Source: Nocardioides jiangsuensis (GTDB taxonomy: Bacteria > Actinomycetota > Actinomycetes > Propionibacteriales > Nocardioidaceae). Taken from it: a stretch of DNA of 64,000 nt. The translations under genes were made by a program, and so were the position numbers. Location: positions 682,001-746,000 of the forward strand of contig NZ_JAIEZQ010000001.1 of assembly GCF_019679455.1 (NCBI RefSeq), written 5' to 3'. Positions 26,021 through 34,079 of the stretch are shown here, piece by piece (the first letter of the stretch is position 1; the number at the start of each line of letters is the position of its first letter). The notes beneath the pieces were generated by a model, which saw nothing but the letters and a program-made list of their open reading frames with translations, had not been told where the DNA came from and searched no databases.

Positions 26021-26989
26021 ATGAGTGACCTGGTCATCGAGACCACCGGCCTGCGGAAAGAGTTCCGCACCCGACGCGGACGGCACGTCGTCGCCGTCCA
26101 CGATCTCGACCTCGCCGTGCCGCGGGGCGGGGTACACGGCTTCCTGGGCCCCAACGGCTCTGGGAAGACCACGACCATCCGGATGCTGCTCGGGCTGGCC
26201 CGCGCCAGCAAGGGCGAGATGCGGCTGTTCGGCCAGCCGGTCCCGCACCTGCTGCCCAGCGTGATCGACCGCATCGGCGCCGTCGTCGAGCAGCCCAAGT
26301 TCGTGCCGACCTTCAGCGGCCGCAAGAACCTCACCCTGCTCGCCCGCACGATCGGCGTGCCGAGCCACACGGTCGACGCGGCCCTCGAGCAGGTCGGCCT
26401 GAACGGTCGCGACCAGGAGCGCTACAAGGGCTACTCGCTCGGCATGAAGCAGCGGCTCGCGATCGCGGCGACCCTGCTCAAGAGCCCTGACCTGCTGATC
26501 CTCGACGAGCCGACCAACGGACTCGACCCGGCCGGCATCCGCGACATCCGCGACATGATCCGCGGACTCGGCGACAGCGGCGTCACGGTGCTGCTGAGCT
26601 CGCACATCCTGGCCGAGGTGCAGCAGGTCTGCCACTCCGCCTCCATCATCGGCAAGGGCCGCCTGCTCGCCTCCGGCGACGTCGACGACCTGGTCGGGGG
26701 CGGGTCCACGAGCACGACGCGCGTGGGCGTCGCCGACCCCGCGACGGCGGCCCGGCTGCTGCGCGAGGCCGGCCACCACGTCATTCCGGACGGCGAGGCG
26801 CTCGTCGTCGAGGGCGTCGAGCCGCGCGAGATCAACCGGCTGCTCGCCGGGCACGAGATCTTCGTGCACGAGCTGACCCCGGTCCGCGCCGACCTGGAGT
26901 CGGTCTTCCTGCAGCTCACCCGCGACGCGTCGGTCGGTCGTCCCGCCGGACCGGCCGCGCCCGTCACCACCGAGGCAGGTGTCGCATGA
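26021..26989 (+). CDS. ABC transporter ATP-binding protein
   Basis: 322-aa ATPase of an ABC-2-type exporter (BcrA/DrrA-like). Walker A GPNGSGKTT, signature YSLGMKQRLAIAATLL, Walker B LLILDEPTNGLDP, and switch SSHILAEVQQ are all intact. A C-terminal extension of about 90 residues is typical of this subfamily. The ATG follows AGGGGGACC. The stop overlaps the ATG of the permease (ATGA), so they form a two-gene unit. Export of a drug, lipid or peptide is likely; the substrate is unknown. Confidence 0.92.
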   Translation: MSDLVIETTGLRKEFRTRRGRHVVAVHDLDLAVPRGGVHGFLGPNGSGKTTTIRMLLGLARASKGEMRLFGQPVPHLLPSVIDRIGAVVEQPKFVPTFSGRKNLTLLARTIGVPSHTVDAALEQVGLNGRDQERYKGYSLGMKQRLAIAATLLKSPDLLILDEPTNGLDPAGIRDIRDMIRGLGDSGVTVLLSSHILAEVQQVCHSASIIGKGRLLASGDVDDLVGGGSTSTTRVGVADPATAARLLREAGHHVIPDGEALVVEGVEPREINRLLAGHEIFVHELTPVRADLESVFLQLTRDASVGRPAGPAAPVTTEAGVA

Positions 26990-27957
26990 GGCTCTTCCGT
27001 GTCGAGCTCACCCGCTTCCGCTCCCGCCGCGCGATCGTCCTGCTGCTGGTCGCCGCCGCCCTGCTCACCGGCCTCCTGGCCGCCAGCACCGTGTGGGAGA
27101 CCCGTCCGGTCAGCGCCGCGGACCAGGCCCGGGCCCAGGCGCAGGCCGACGCCGAGGCCCAGCAGCCCTACATCCAGCGGGAGATCGCGCGCTGCGAGAA
27201 GAACCCGGCGCGCTACTTCGGCGTCGGGTCCGGCGCGCCGGACTGCGCCGAGAACATCACCCCCAAGGCCGAGTGGTACCTCTACCGCTCGGTGGTGTCC
27301 CTCGCCCAGGAGCGGAACGACTCCGGCATCGCTGCGCTGCTGATCGTGTCGGCGCTGATGATCATCGTCGGGACGACCTTCGCCGGCGCGGACTGGAGCT
27401 CCGGGTCGATGAGCAACCAGCTGCTCTTCGAGCCGCGGCGGCCGAAGGTGTGGCTGGCCAAGGGAGCCGCCGTGCTCGTGGGCACGCTCGTCGCGTCCGC
27501 GGTGATCCTGACGGCGTTCTGGCTCACCCTCTACCTCGTCGCCGAGTCGCGCGGGATCCAGACCGGCGCGCAGGTGCAGGAGCAGATCCGGTGGCTGGTC
27601 GGTCGCGGCGTGGTGCTGGCCGGCCTCGGCGGGCTCGGCGGCTACGCGCTGACCATGCTGGTGCGGCACACCGTGGGCACGCTCGCGGCGCTGTTCGCCT
27701 ACGTGGTCGGCGGGGAGGCGCTCATCGCCGCGCTCCCCATGGAGGGCGCCGCCCGCTGGAGCCTCTCCAACAACGTGTTCGCCTGGGTGCGCGACGGCCA
27801 CCGGTACTTCGACGAGAGCATCCGCTGCCTCCCGGGTCGGCAGTGCAACCAGGAGGCGCTGCTCACGCTGGGCGGTGGGGCGACCTACCTCGGCGTGCTG
27901 CTCGCCGTGGTCGCGTTGGTGTCGGTGCTGCTGTTCCGTCGTCGCGACATCCCCTGA
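26986..27957 (+). CDS. ABC-2-type transporter permease
   Basis: 323-aa integral membrane partner of the preceding ATPase. It has an N-terminal helix (IVLLLVAAALLTGLLAAST), an external loop rich in Ala/Gln with a Cys pair, and then five further hydrophobic segments (SALMIIVGTTFAGADW, AAVLVGTLVASAVILTAF, GVVLAGLGGLGGYALTML and others). The GADWSSGSMSNQLLFEPRR stretch matches the ABC-2 coupling region. A 12-bp palindrome, CGCCGTACGGCG, follows the stop codon at 27961. Confidence 0.85.
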   Translation: MRLFRVELTRFRSRRAIVLLLVAAALLTGLLAASTVWETRPVSAADQARAQAQADAEAQQPYIQREIARCEKNPARYFGVGSGAPDCAENITPKAEWYLYRSVVSLAQERNDSGIAALLIVSALMIIVGTTFAGADWSSGSMSNQLLFEPRRPKVWLAKGAAVLVGTLVASAVILTAFWLTLYLVAESRGIQTGAQVQEQIRWLVGRGVVLAGLGGLGGYALTMLVRHTVGTLAALFAYVVGGEALIAALPMEGAARWSLSNNVFAWVRDGHRYFDESIRCLPGRQCNQEALLTLGGGATYLGVLLAVVALVSVLLFRRRDIP

Positions 27958-28007
27958 CACCGCCGTACGGCGCCCCGCCCACCGGCCTACCGCCGGGCAC
28001 GGTTCGG

Positions 28008-28037
28008 TTGGGGCGCCTCACGGGCGCGGCGTACAGT
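28008..28037 (+). promoter_or_regulatory. Leaderless promoter of lipA
   Basis: TTGGGG (28008-28013), an 18-nt spacer, then TACAGT (28032-28037), which ends 7 nt before GTG 28045. This selects GTG 28045 over the in-frame GTG at 28036, which would lie inside the -10. Confidence 0.55.
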
Positions 28038-28044
28038 GGCGGGC

Positions 28045-29040
28045 GTGACTCACGCGCCCACACAGCCCGACACCACGTCCGGCGGCGCGGCCTCGACGGG
28101 TTCGATCAGCCCCGAGGGCCGCAAGCTGCTCCGTCTCGAGGTCCGCAACGCCCAGACCCCCATCGAGAAGAAGCCCGAGTGGATCAAGACCCGGGCCCGG
28201 ATGGGACCGCAGTACACCGAGCTGCAGAACCTGGTGAAGTCCGAGGGTCTGCACACGGTGTGCCAGGAGGCGGGCTGCCCCAACATCTTCGAGTGCTGGG
28301 AGGACCGCGAGGCGACCTTCCTCATCGGCGGCGACCAGTGCACCCGCCGCTGCGACTTCTGCCAGATCGACACCGGCAAGCCGCAGCCGCTCGACCGTGA
28401 CGAGCCGCGCCGGGTGGCCGAGAGCGTGCAGACCATGGGCCTGCGCTACGCCACGATCACCGGCGTCGCCCGCGACGACCTCCCCGACGGCGGCGCCTGG
28501 CTGTACGCCGAGACGGTCCGCGCGATCCACGAGCTCAACCCCGACACCGGGGTGGAGAACCTGATCCCCGACTTCAACGGCAAGCCCGACCTCCTCCAGG
28601 AGGTCTTCGAGTCCCGGCCCGAGGTCCTCGCACACAACGTGGAGACGGTGCCCCGCATCTTCAAGCGGATCCGCCCCGCGTTCCGCTACGACCGGTCGCT
28701 CGACGTGCTCACCCAGGCCCGCGAGTTCGGGCTGGTCACCAAGTCCAACCTGATCCTGGGCATGGGCGAGACCCGCGAGGAGGTCTCGCAGGCGCTGCGC
28801 GACCTGCACGAGGCCGGCTGCGACCTGATCACGATCACCCAGTACCTCCGCCCCTCCCCCCGGCACCACCCCGTCGAGCGGTGGGTCAAGCCCGAGGAGT
28901 TCGTGGAGCTGCACGACGAGGCCCTCGAGATCGGCTTCGCCGGCGTCATGTCCGGGCCGCTGGTGCGCTCGTCGTACCGTGCGGGCCGTCTCTACAAGCA
29001 GGCGCTCGAGTCGCGCGAGCGTGCAGGCCAGCCGGTCTGA
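28045..29040 (+). CDS. lipA: Lipoyl synthase
   Basis: Radical-SAM enzyme that inserts two sulfurs into the octanoyl chain placed by LipB, 331 aa. The N-terminal auxiliary cluster ligands are in [12 protein letters not shown]; the radical-SAM cluster is [44 protein letters not shown] and the late [14 protein letters not shown] motif (with the Ser that ligands the auxiliary cluster) are intact. The start is set by the leaderless promoter. A DUF4191 membrane protein follows, as in many actinobacteria. Confidence 0.96.
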   Translation: MTHAPTQPDTTSGGAASTGSISPEGRKLLRLEVRNAQTPIEKKPEWIKTRARMGPQYTELQNLVKSEGLHTVCQEAGCPNIFECWEDREATFLIGGDQCTRRCDFCQIDTGKPQPLDRDEPRRVAESVQTMGLRYATITGVARDDLPDGGAWLYAETVRAIHELNPDTGVENLIPDFNGKPDLLQEVFESRPEVLAHNVETVPRIFKRIRPAFRYDRSLDVLTQAREFGLVTKSNLILGMGETREEVSQALRDLHEAGCDLITITQYLRPSPRHHPVERWVKPEEFVELHDEALEIGFAGVMSGPLVRSSYRAGRLYKQALESRERAGQPV

Positions 29041-29111
29041 CAGACTTCAGCCGCCGCGCGACCATGGCGGCGACACCGCAGACCCTGAGAGCAGAACGAG
29101 GCAGCGAGGCA

Positions 29112-29807
29112 ATGGCCAGGAAAGACAAGACCGCGAAGCAGGGCCGGCTGAGCCAGATCGCGGCCAGCTACAAGATGACCAAGCAGTCCGACCCGAAGAT
29201 CGGGCTGGTCCTGCTCGGCACGTTCCTCCTCACCGCCGGCGTGATCTTCGGCGTGCTCCTGCTCGTGCCGGGGGTCTGGGTCTTCGACCTGATCGGCGCC
29301 GTCCTGCTCGGCGTCCTCGCCCTGCTCATCGTGTTCGGCCGGCGCGCGCAGCGGGCCGGCTACGCCCAGATCGAGGGCCAGCCCGGGGCCGCCGCGGCCG
29401 CCCTCGGCATGCTCCGCAAGGGCTGGAAGCTCGACCCCGCGGTCGGCTTCAACCGCAACCAGGACGTCGTGCACCGCGTCGTCGGCCCGCCCGGGATCGT
29501 CCTGGTCGGCGAGGGCAACCCGAACCGGCTCAAGACCCTGCTGGCCACCGAGCGCCGCAAGCACGAGCGGGTCGCCTCCGAGGTGACGATCCACGAGGTG
29601 ATCGTCGGCAACGGCCCCGGCGAGGTCCCGCTGACCAAGCTCGTCCGCCACGTCACCAAGCTGGGCCGCAGCCTCAAGCCGGCGCAGATGACCGACGTGC
29701 TCGCCCGGCTCCGCGCGCTCGACGCGAACCGCTCGAACATCCCGCTCCCCAAGGGCCCGATGCCGACCAGCATGAAGGGCGCCCGCCAGAACATGCGCGG
29801 TCGCTGA
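29112..29807 (+). CDS. DUF4191 membrane protein
   Basis: 231-aa protein with a short basic N-terminus (MARKDKTAKQGRLSQI), two adjacent transmembrane helices (GLVLLGTFLLTAGVIFGVLLL and FDLIGAVLLGVLALLIVFG), and a cytoplasmic C-terminal domain with RNQDVVHRVVGPPGIVLVGEG and KHERVASEVTIHEVIVG. This matches the actinobacterial DUF4191 family, which commonly follows lipA. No function is known. The ATG follows AGGCAGCGAGG. Confidence 0.82.
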   Translation: MARKDKTAKQGRLSQIAASYKMTKQSDPKIGLVLLGTFLLTAGVIFGVLLLVPGVWVFDLIGAVLLGVLALLIVFGRRAQRAGYAQIEGQPGAAAAALGMLRKGWKLDPAVGFNRNQDVVHRVVGPPGIVLVGEGNPNRLKTLLATERRKHERVASEVTIHEVIVGNGPGEVPLTKLVRHVTKLGRSLKPAQMTDVLARLRALDANRSNIPLPKGPMPTSMKGARQNMRGR

Positions 29808-29875
29808 CCGCTCCCCCTCCCTCGCCCGCCGGGTACGTTGTTCCTGCTGAGGCGTACGAGGGAGGGAGACCCGTC

Positions 29876-30664
29876 ATGGCAGTGCCCGGCCGTGCCGTGC
29901 CCGAGGGTGCACCGGACGATCTCGCCCGGACCGAGCTGTTCGCGGTCGACGCCTACCAGCGGTCCTTCGACGCCGCGGTCGCCGACGTCGACCGGGAGCA
30001 GAACCGGGTGCTCCTCGGGCGGACGGCGTTCTACCCCGGGGGCGGTGGCCAGCCGCACGACGTCGGCACCCTGACCTGGGACGGCGGCGCCGCCCTGGTC
30101 GCGAAGGTGGCCCGGGACCGCGCCACCGGCCGGATCTGGCACTGGCTCGACCTCGAGGGCGACCTGCCCTCCCCGGGCACCGCGGTCGCCGGCGAGCTGG
30201 ACTGGGAACGCCGCCACCTCACCATGCGCACGCACACCGCGCTGCACATCCTGTGCGGGGTGATCTGGGCCGACCATCGGGTCGCGGTCACCGGGGGCAA
30301 CATGGACCCGGGCAAGGGCCGCCTCGACTTCCCGCTGGAGTCGATGTCCGCGGAGTTCGGCCGCCAGGTCGAGGCCCGGATCAACGAGGAGATCGCCGCC
30401 GCGCGGGAGATTCTCGTGGAGTTCGTGGGCCGCGAGGTCGCCGACGAGGACCACGCGCTGATCCGGACGGTGGCCAACCTCATCCCCCGCGAGATCGACC
30501 CGCTGCGGGTGATCGACATCGTCGGCCTCGACAAGCAGGCTGACGGCGGCACCCACGTGCTGAGCACCGCCGAGGTGGGCCGGGTGGCCGTCACCGGCAC
30601 CGAGTCCAAGGGGCGCGGCAACAAGCGGGTGCGGCTCGAGGTCCTCGACCCGGAGCGGCCCTAG
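29876..30664 (+). CDS. AlaX-like alanyl-tRNA editing protein
   Basis: 262-aa stand-alone editing-domain protein that hydrolyses mischarged tRNA(Ala) (Ser/Gly) in trans. It has the N-terminal segment LGRTAFYPGGGGQPHDVG, the zinc-site motif HTALHILCG, and the C-terminal block DGGTHVLSTAEVG. In alanyl-tRNA synthetase and archaeal AlaX the latter is usually CGGTH; here Asp replaces the zinc-ligand Cys, a variant I believe also exists in other bacterial members. A TACGTT -10 lies about 43 nt upstream, and GAGGGAGGGAG serves as ribosome binding site. Confidence 0.85.
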   Translation: MAVPGRAVPEGAPDDLARTELFAVDAYQRSFDAAVADVDREQNRVLLGRTAFYPGGGGQPHDVGTLTWDGGAALVAKVARDRATGRIWHWLDLEGDLPSPGTAVAGELDWERRHLTMRTHTALHILCGVIWADHRVAVTGGNMDPGKGRLDFPLESMSAEFGRQVEARINEEIAAAREILVEFVGREVADEDHALIRTVANLIPREIDPLRVIDIVGLDKQADGGTHVLSTAEVGRVAVTGTESKGRGNKRVRLEVLDPERP

Positions 30665-30754
30665 CTGCCCATGTCCGATTTCCGTCGCACCCGCCACCCA
30701 TCCACCCACCCCTCCGGTCCGAACACCTGGCATGACGACCTCCAGGAACAGCCG

Positions 30755-32032
30755 GTGACCGCGGCGTACGACGGGCGGCCTACCGTCGCCGTCGTCGGCG
30801 GCGGCGTGTCCGGCCTCACGGCGGCCTACCTGCTCCAGCGCACCCACCACGTCACGCTCTTCGAGGCGGACGAGCGCCTGGGCGGCCACGCGCACACGCA
30901 CGACGTGCCGCTCGGCGACGGGTCGACGGTGCCGGTGGACTCCGGGTTCATCGTGCTCAACGACCGGACCTACCCGCTGCTGCGCCGGCTGTTCGGCGAG
31001 CTCGGCGTGCAGACCCGGCCCACCGAGATGAGCATGAGCATCTGCTGCGACCAGTGCGGGCTGAGCTACACCGGCGGGCGCAAGGCCGACGGGATCTTCT
31101 CCCAGCGCCGGCGCGCCCTGGACCCGAGGTTCTGGCGGTTGCTGCTGCAGATCAGGACGTTCCAGAAGCAGGCGCTCGCCTTCCTGGAGGAGGAACCGTC
31201 CTCCGAGCTCACCTACCGCGAGTTCCTCACCGAGCACGGCTTCGACCGGCACTTCGTCACCCACTACGCGCTGCCGGTGGTGTCCTGCGTGTGGTCCATG
31301 GGCCACCACGAGGCGCTCGCCTACCCGGCGGCGTACCTCTTCGCGTTCCTGCGGCACCACGGGTTCCTCACCCTCGGCGACTCCCCCACGTGGCACACCG
31401 TGGTCGGCGGCTCCCGTTCCTACGTGCGCGCGGTCACCGACCGGCTCGACGTGGTCCGCTCCTCCACGCGGGTCACCGCGGTGAGCCGCAAGCCCGAGGG
31501 CGTCGAGCTCGACACCGCGCACGGCGAGCACCACCGGTTCGACAAGGTCGTGATCGCCACCCACGCCGACGAGGCCCTCGCGCTGCTCACCGACGCCGGC
31601 GACGAGGAGACCGAGCTGCTCGGCGCCTTCGGCTACTCGACGAACACCGCCTGGCTGCACCGCGACGAGTCCGCGCTGCCCGCGCACACCCGGTCGCGCG
31701 CGAGCTGGAACTACCGCCTCGCCGACTGTGACACGCTGACCGACCGCACCCGGGTGTCGTACTGGATGAACCGGCTCCAGGGCCACCCCGAGAGCTCCCC
31801 GCTGATCGTCACGCTCAACCCCGACGAGGGCCCCGCCCCCGAGCACGTGGTCGCGACGATGACCTACCAGCACCCGACCTACACCGGCCGCTCTGTCGCC
31901 GCGCAGCAGCGGCTCGCAGCGCTCAACACCGACCGGCTCGCGTTCGCCGGCGCCTACCACGGGTGGGGGTTCCACGAGGACGGCTGCCGGTCGGGGGTCG
32001 CCGCGGCCACGGCACTCGGAGCCGCCTGGTGA
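30755..32032 (+). CDS. FAD-dependent oxidoreductase (COG2907-like amine-oxidase fold)
   Basis: 425-aa NAD/FAD-binding protein, first gene of a three-gene lipid-modification operon. The dinucleotide motif is VAVVGGGVSGLTAAYLL, then FEADERLGGHAHTH, with a conserved SICCDQCGLSYTG block and a C-terminal AFAGAYHGWGFHEDG. Homologous genes lie next to DUF1365 and cyclopropane synthase genes in many bacteria, including sigmaE/ChrR-controlled stress regulons of alpha-proteobacteria. GTG 30755 is chosen for the upstream AGGAA; an ATG at 30671 would add 28 low-complexity residues. Its stop overlaps the next GTG. Confidence 0.82.
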   Translation: MTAAYDGRPTVAVVGGGVSGLTAAYLLQRTHHVTLFEADERLGGHAHTHDVPLGDGSTVPVDSGFIVLNDRTYPLLRRLFGELGVQTRPTEMSMSICCDQCGLSYTGGRKADGIFSQRRRALDPRFWRLLLQIRTFQKQALAFLEEEPSSELTYREFLTEHGFDRHFVTHYALPVVSCVWSMGHHEALAYPAAYLFAFLRHHGFLTLGDSPTWHTVVGGSRSYVRAVTDRLDVVRSSTRVTAVSRKPEGVELDTAHGEHHRFDKVVIATHADEALALLTDAGDEETELLGAFGYSTNTAWLHRDESALPAHTRSRASWNYRLADCDTLTDRTRVSYWMNRLQGHPESSPLIVTLNPDEGPAPEHVVATMTYQHPTYTGRSVAAQQRLAALNTDRLAFAGAYHGWGFHEDGCRSGVAAATALGAAW

Positions 32033-32781
32033 GCGCGACCGCGCCACGGCCGGCGTCCACCCGGGCGCTCGTGCACCATCGGCGCAACCGGCCGTTCCGC
32101 TACGAGTTCACGCACCGCACCACCATGTGGCTGGTGGACGCAGCGGACCCGAATGCCGCGTTCCCCCGGTGGTTGCGGCCGCTGGTGTCGATCCGGGCGC
32201 GGGACCACTTCTCCCCCACCGACGACGGCTCGCTGCTCGACAAGGCGCGCCGCTTCGTCACCGCGCAGGGGCTGCCGTGGACCGCGCACCGCGTGCTGGT
32301 GCTCGCCAACGCGCGGAGCCTCGGCTACGTGTTCGACCCGCTGACGACGTACTTCTGCCTCGACGCCGCCGGGGAGTTCGAGGGTGTCCTCGCCGAGGTG
32401 CACAACACCTACGGTGAGCGGCACTGCTACCCGTTGTCGGTCGAGGACCGCAAGGCGACCGTCGACAAGGAGTTCTACGTCTCCCCGTTCTTCGCCGTCG
32501 AGGGCCGCTACGACATCCGCACCCGGCTCACCGCCGACGACGTGGCGATCGCGATCTCGCTGACCACCCCTGACGGCCGTACGGCGTTCTCGGCCTCGGT
32601 CCACGGCGCCCTCGAGCCCGCCACCCCCTGGCGCACGCTGCGCCGCGTCGCTGCGAACCCGTTCCCGTCCCAACGCGTCGCGGCGCTGATCCGCTGGCAC
32701 GGCGTCCGGCTCTGGCTGCGCCGTCTGCCCGTCGTACCCCGTCCGCACCACGAGGCACCGAAAGGCATGGACCCCGCATGA
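32029..32781 (+). CDS. DUF1365 family protein
   Basis: 250-aa DUF1365 protein of unknown biochemical role. Family hallmarks are VHHRRNRPFRYEFTHRT at the N-terminus, GYVFDPLTTYFC, VHNTYGERHCY, and KEFYVSPFFAVEGRYDI. It is invariably linked with a COG2907 oxidoreductase and a cyclopropane-fatty-acid synthase homologue, as here. The three probably act together on unsaturated membrane acyl chains; this is inference from conserved linkage. Start and stop overlap the neighbours (GTGA and ATGA). Confidence 0.88.
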   Translation: MSATAPRPASTRALVHHRRNRPFRYEFTHRTTMWLVDAADPNAAFPRWLRPLVSIRARDHFSPTDDGSLLDKARRFVTAQGLPWTAHRVLVLANARSLGYVFDPLTTYFCLDAAGEFEGVLAEVHNTYGERHCYPLSVEDRKATVDKEFYVSPFFAVEGRYDIRTRLTADDVAIAISLTTPDGRTAFSASVHGALEPATPWRTLRRVAANPFPSQRVAALIRWHGVRLWLRRLPVVPRPHHEAPKGMDPA

Positions 32782-34079
32782 GCACCACGATCGACGGCCC
32801 CGGCCAGGAGTCGCTGGCCGCCGCCCAGGAGTCCCTGGCCACCGGCGAGAACACCGCGGCGCGGAGCCTGCCGCCCGCACCGGCGTACGGCCTGCGCGCC
32901 AGGGTCGCCAAGCAGGTGCTGGCGCGGATCCTGCGCAACGTCCCGGTGACCGCCCGGCTGTCCACCGGCGAGGTGTACGGCGGCGGCGAGGTGACCCTCG
33001 AGGTGACCGACCCGACCGCGTTCTTCGCGCGCCTGGGGCAGAGCCCGATGATCGGCATCGGCGAGTCCTACATGGCCGGCGAGTGGCGCCCGTCGGCCGA
33101 CACCGACCTAGCGGACGCGCTGGCGCCCTTCGCGGAGCGGCTCAACGAGCTGATCAGGCCGGTGTTCTACCGGATGCGTCACGTGGTGCTCCCCCGCGGC
33201 CTGAACCCGGAGAACAGCAGGCACGGCGCCCGCAAGAACATCGAGGCGCACTACGACCTGTCGAACGAGATGTTCGCGCAGTTCCTCGACCCGACGATGT
33301 CCTACTCCTCGGCGCTCTTCGCCTCCCTCGTCCCGGCGCCCACGCAGGACGAGCTGGAGCAGGCCCAGCTCCGCAAGGTGGACGCGATCCTCGACGCCGC
33401 CGGCGTCACCGCGGGCAGCCGGGTGCTCGAGATCGGCACCGGCTGGGGGACGCTGGCGATCCGGGCCGCGCAGCGCGGTGCCCGGGTCACCACGATCACC
33501 ATCTCCACCGAGCAGGCCGCCCTCGCGCAGCAGCGGGTCGACGCGGCCGGCGTGTCCGACCGGGTCGAGATCGCGCTGCGCGACTACCGCGACCAGACCG
33601 GGCAGTTCGACGCGGTGGTCAGCGTGGAGATGATCGAGGCGGTCGGCGAGAAATACTGGCCGACGTACTTCCGGTCCATCGACGGGCTCCTCGCCCCGGG
33701 CGGCAAGGTGGCGATCCAGGCGATCCTGCTCGAGCACCACCGGATGGTCGCTACCCGGGACACCTACACCTGGATCCACAAGTACATCTTTCCGGGCGGG
33801 CTGCTGCCGTCGCAGACCGCGATCGAGCAGGTCCTCGCCGAGCACACCACGCTCGGCGTCAGCGACGTCGCGCCACTGGGCCAGCACTACGCGCACACGC
33901 TGCGGCTGTGGCGGGAGCGGTTCCTCGCGAACTGGCCGACCGTGCGGGACCTCGGCTTCGACGGCACCTTCCGGCGCATGTGGGAGTTCTACCTCGCCTA
34001 CTGCGAGGCGGGGTTCCGCACCGGCTACCTCGAGGTCGCCCAGATCACGATGGAGCGTCCGGCACCAGGTGCTCGCTGA
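32778..34079 (+). CDS. Cyclopropane-fatty-acyl-phospholipid synthase family methyltransferase
   Basis: 433-aa SAM-dependent methyltransferase acting on phospholipid double bonds. It has the N-terminal acyl-binding domain (GQSPMIGIGESYMAGEW), NIEAHYDLSNEMFAQFLD, the SAM motif VLEIGTGWGTLAIRA, VSVEMIEAVGEKYW, and the late IFPGGLLPS and GFRTGYLEVAQITM motifs. Products in this family include cyclopropane, 10-methyl and furan-fatty-acid precursors; which one cannot be told from sequence by eye. The 3' end overlaps the convergent phosphoribosyltransferase fusion gene by 35 bp. Confidence 0.9.
   Translation: MSTTIDGPGQESLAAAQESLATGENTAARSLPPAPAYGLRARVAKQVLARILRNVPVTARLSTGEVYGGGEVTLEVTDPTAFFARLGQSPMIGIGESYMAGEWRPSADTDLADALAPFAERLNELIRPVFYRMRHVVLPRGLNPENSRHGARKNIEAHYDLSNEMFAQFLDPTMSYSSALFASLVPAPTQDELEQAQLRKVDAILDAAGVTAGSRVLEIGTGWGTLAIRAAQRGARVTTITISTEQAALAQQRVDAAGVSDRVEIALRDYRDQTGQFDAVVSVEMIEAVGEKYWPTYFRSIDGLLAPGGKVAIQAILLEHHRMVATRDTYTWIHKYIFPGGLLPSQTAIEQVLAEHTTLGVSDVAPLGQHYAHTLRLWRERFLANWPTVRDLGFDGTFRRMWEFYLAYCEAGFRTGYLEVAQITMERPAPGAR

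Noticed and set aside
29360-32047. 895-codon open frame on the minus strand across the AlaX and lipid genes
   Set aside because: It is a third-position GC artefact opposite real genes; its translation is low-complexity Val/Gly/Arg/His and has no family motifs.
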